DNA of 64,000 nt, from positions 310,001-374,000 of the forward strand of contig NZ_MBEI01000058.1 in NCBI RefSeq assembly GCF_001953985.1. The letters run 5' to 3'. Below are positions 62,667 to 64,000 of this stretch, piece after piece. The notes under the pieces were generated by a model, which did no database searches, had not been told where the DNA came from, and saw nothing but the letters and a program-made list of their open reading frames with translations. The position numbers and the translations under genes are program-made. Numbering within the stretch: position 1 is the first letter of the stretch; every line of letters starts with the position of its first letter. This DNA is from Mycobacterium colombiense. Its GTDB lineage: Bacteria > Actinomycetota > Actinomycetes > Mycobacteriales > Mycobacteriaceae.

Positions 62667-62933
62667 CTAGTCGGCCACCGCGATCTCGATGGACAGGCAC
62701 TCGCTCAGCGCGTGTGCGGCCGCCCAGTCGCCGCCACAGACGGCGCGCTCGAGTTCGTCGACCAACGGGCTGTCGGCTCCCAGGTCGGCCAGCCAGGCCG
62801 CAACCGTCGCCGTGATCTGGTGTGCGGGAACGCGAGCGATGTGCCCTTTGTGGAGGCGGTCGGTCAACTGGTAGATCGTGGCCGTCGGCCTGCTGCGCTG
62901 CGGCCAATGAACTGTCCATTTCGGTGAATTCAT
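62667..62933 (-). CDS. Small conserved hypothetical protein
   Basis: An 88-residue soluble protein (MNSPKWTVHWPQRSRPTATIYQL...), GGGGAGGGG before the ATG. Several helices; the C-terminal half is acidic. No known domain. On the same strand as the EthR-like gene but 101 bases away with the operator between them. Confidence 0.72.
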   Translation of the reverse strand: MNSPKWTVHWPQRSRPTATIYQLTDRLHKGHIARVPAHQITATVAAWLADLGADSPLVDELERAVCGGDWAAAHALSECLSIEIAVAD

Positions 62934-63111
62934 CGTCCCCTCCCCGCTAGCCTCAACGCCTCGTCCGGCCCCGGAGGTGCGTCGCGCTCTAGGGCACAAT
63001 AGTACGTCTGTACCAATGCGTTGGCCGGTATTTTCGCCGTGCGAAATCCCGTTTTTTTGAGGTTTTTGGTCATCGGATCGCCTACCTGGTCCTATGTGAA
63101 AAATCGGCCGA

Positions 63112-63342
63112 TCAGTGCCGCGCCAGCGTGGCGCGGCCGCGGGCCATGATGCGTTCCAGGACGTTGTGCGACAGGTCGCCGTCGTTGGCCACCCGGGCGA
63201 GACCGCGCCGCCGCAGGAACATGTCGAGCCGTCGATCCGGTGACCAATCGGCGTAGATGGACCCGAGGTAGTGCGACTGCAGAAAATCCGACGCCAACGC
63301 ATCGAGGTCGGAATCCGTCAACAACGGTGGGGTAGCACCCAT
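63112..63342 (-). CDS. Small conserved hypothetical protein
   Basis: A 76-residue basic protein (MGATPPLLTDSDLDALASDFLQSHYLG...). AAAGGAG lies upstream of the ATG. It has a predicted helix-rich plan; MARGRATLARH at the C terminus. Function unknown. Confidence 0.72.
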   Translation of the reverse strand: MGATPPLLTDSDLDALASDFLQSHYLGSIYADWSPDRRLDMFLRRRGLARVANDGDLSHNVLERIMARGRATLARH

Positions 63343-63486
63343 AACCGGCAAGCTCCTTTGTTCTCCCCGCAACTGCCGCAGCCAAGTTTTGTCAGGGGAC
63401 GTAACTAAACCGTCACGCAGAGATTGCGGAAGCGGCCCAAAGTAGCCAGGGGTGCAAACGCGAAGGTCTAAGCGCTGCAGCGGTTG

Positions 63487-64000
63487 TCAGGCGGTGTCCG
63501 CCTGCGCCGGTTTGTGGGCGACGATGGCGACGGCGGCCAGTTGCTTGCGATGTTTGTGGAACGTGCGGCGCATGGTCAGGACCCGCTTGCGGGCGTCGCG
63601 GTGCACGAGCACGTTCCTGGCGAATCGCAGCGCGCCGAAGAGTCCCTCGTCGGACACCAGCCGGCGTGGCTGCAGCAGCGCCATCGGCGCGGTCGCGACC
63701 TCATCCACCACCAATCCGTGCTCCGCGAGCAGTTTCGACCACTCCGCGACCGTCAGCGGACGCGCGTTCACCTTGATCGCCCGGGCGAGCGCCTGTCGGA
63801 TGTCGGTGCTGATGTCATCGGGCACGTTGTCCGGGGTGAGGGCGAGTTCGTGGATGGCGTAACGCCCGCCCGGCCGCAGCACCCGCGCCGCCTCGGCGAC
63901 GATGGCCGCCTTGGCCGCCTCGCCCTGCATGCTCAGCATCGCCTCTCCGATGACGACATCGCTGCTCGCGTCCGGCAATCCGGTGGCGGCCGCATCGGCG
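63487..64000 (-). CDS. SAM-dependent methyltransferase, 5' part outside the window
   Basis: The C-terminal 170 residues of a class I methyltransferase: DASSDVVIGEAMLSMQG, then VLRPGGRYAIHELAL (the post-II strand and motif) and a long helical end. The coding frame continues past the right edge, so the SAM-binding motif I is not seen. Target unknown. Confidence 0.85.
   Translation of the reverse strand, partial: ADAAATGLPDASSDVVIGEAMLSMQGEAAKAAIVAEAARVLRPGGRYAIHELALTPDNVPDDISTDIRQALARAIKVNARPLTVAEWSKLLAEHGLVVDEVATAPMALLQPRRLVSDEGLFGALRFARNVLVHRDARKRVLTMRRTFHKHRKQLAAVAIVAHKPAQADTA

Overview
The window is GC-rich actinobacterial DNA and almost certainly comes from a Mycobacterium, most likely an environmental or non-tuberculous species. 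The markers are many short secreted DUF732 proteins, an MmpS/MmpL pair under a TetR regulator, two mycofactocin-coupled dehydrogenases, an MPT63-like secreted protein, an EthR-like regulator and a dense set of SDRs, P450s and acyl-CoA enzymes. I see no transposase, integrase, CRISPR array or rRNA. Four tRNA genes lie near 41 kb.

Layout. 0-3.7 kb: DUF732 proteins, a CtaG-like membrane protein, a cation efflux protein and a frame-broken ORF. 3.8-8.4 kb: an operon of aldehyde dehydrogenase, double CMD protein and two mycofactocin-type SDRs, with a divergent TetR gene and two matching palindromes between them. 8.6-10.1 kb: small secreted proteins. 10.2-16.7 kb: three amidohydrolases, an SDR, an acetoacetate-decarboxylase-like enzyme and an IclR regulator whose 38-bp divergent promoter is filled by a nested palindrome.

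16.9-31 kb is the most striking region. It holds an acyl-CoA dehydrogenase, five SDRs, a CMD protein, two P450s, a His-containing ferredoxin, a sulfotransferase, an unrecognised 358-residue protein, an LLM flavin monooxygenase, a SnoaL-like protein and a TetR regulator. Every transcription unit carries a copy of one 16-bp palindrome, CTRTAC-N4-GTAYAR, seven copies in all. It reads as a self-contained regulon for an oxidative pathway that I cannot name.

31-43 kb: TetR-mmpS-mmpL, a MarR/VOC divergent pair with twin operators, many small secreted proteins (one 52-residue membrane peptide is easy to miss), two universal stress proteins and the tRNAs. 43-53 kb: mostly housekeeping or lipid genes (enoyl-CoA hydratase, acyl-CoA ligase, SDR, catalase-like protein, TauE, GCS2-type ligase, a STAS protein with Cys at the usual phospho-Ser position, TetR, DedA, SGNH hydrolase).

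53-62.6 kb is an aromatic catabolic block. An IclR regulator faces a tightly overlapping operon for a ring-hydroxylating dioxygenase (alpha, beta), a dihydrodiol-type SDR and a class II aldolase-type protein. Beside it lie a Rieske/DUF2231 protein, a hemerythrin and pcaH-pcaG-pcaB. Together these suggest conversion of a phthalate-like aromatic acid to protocatechuate followed by ortho cleavage. The block ends with an EthR-like repressor that has its own phased operator but no ethA partner. The right edge cuts a methyltransferase gene.
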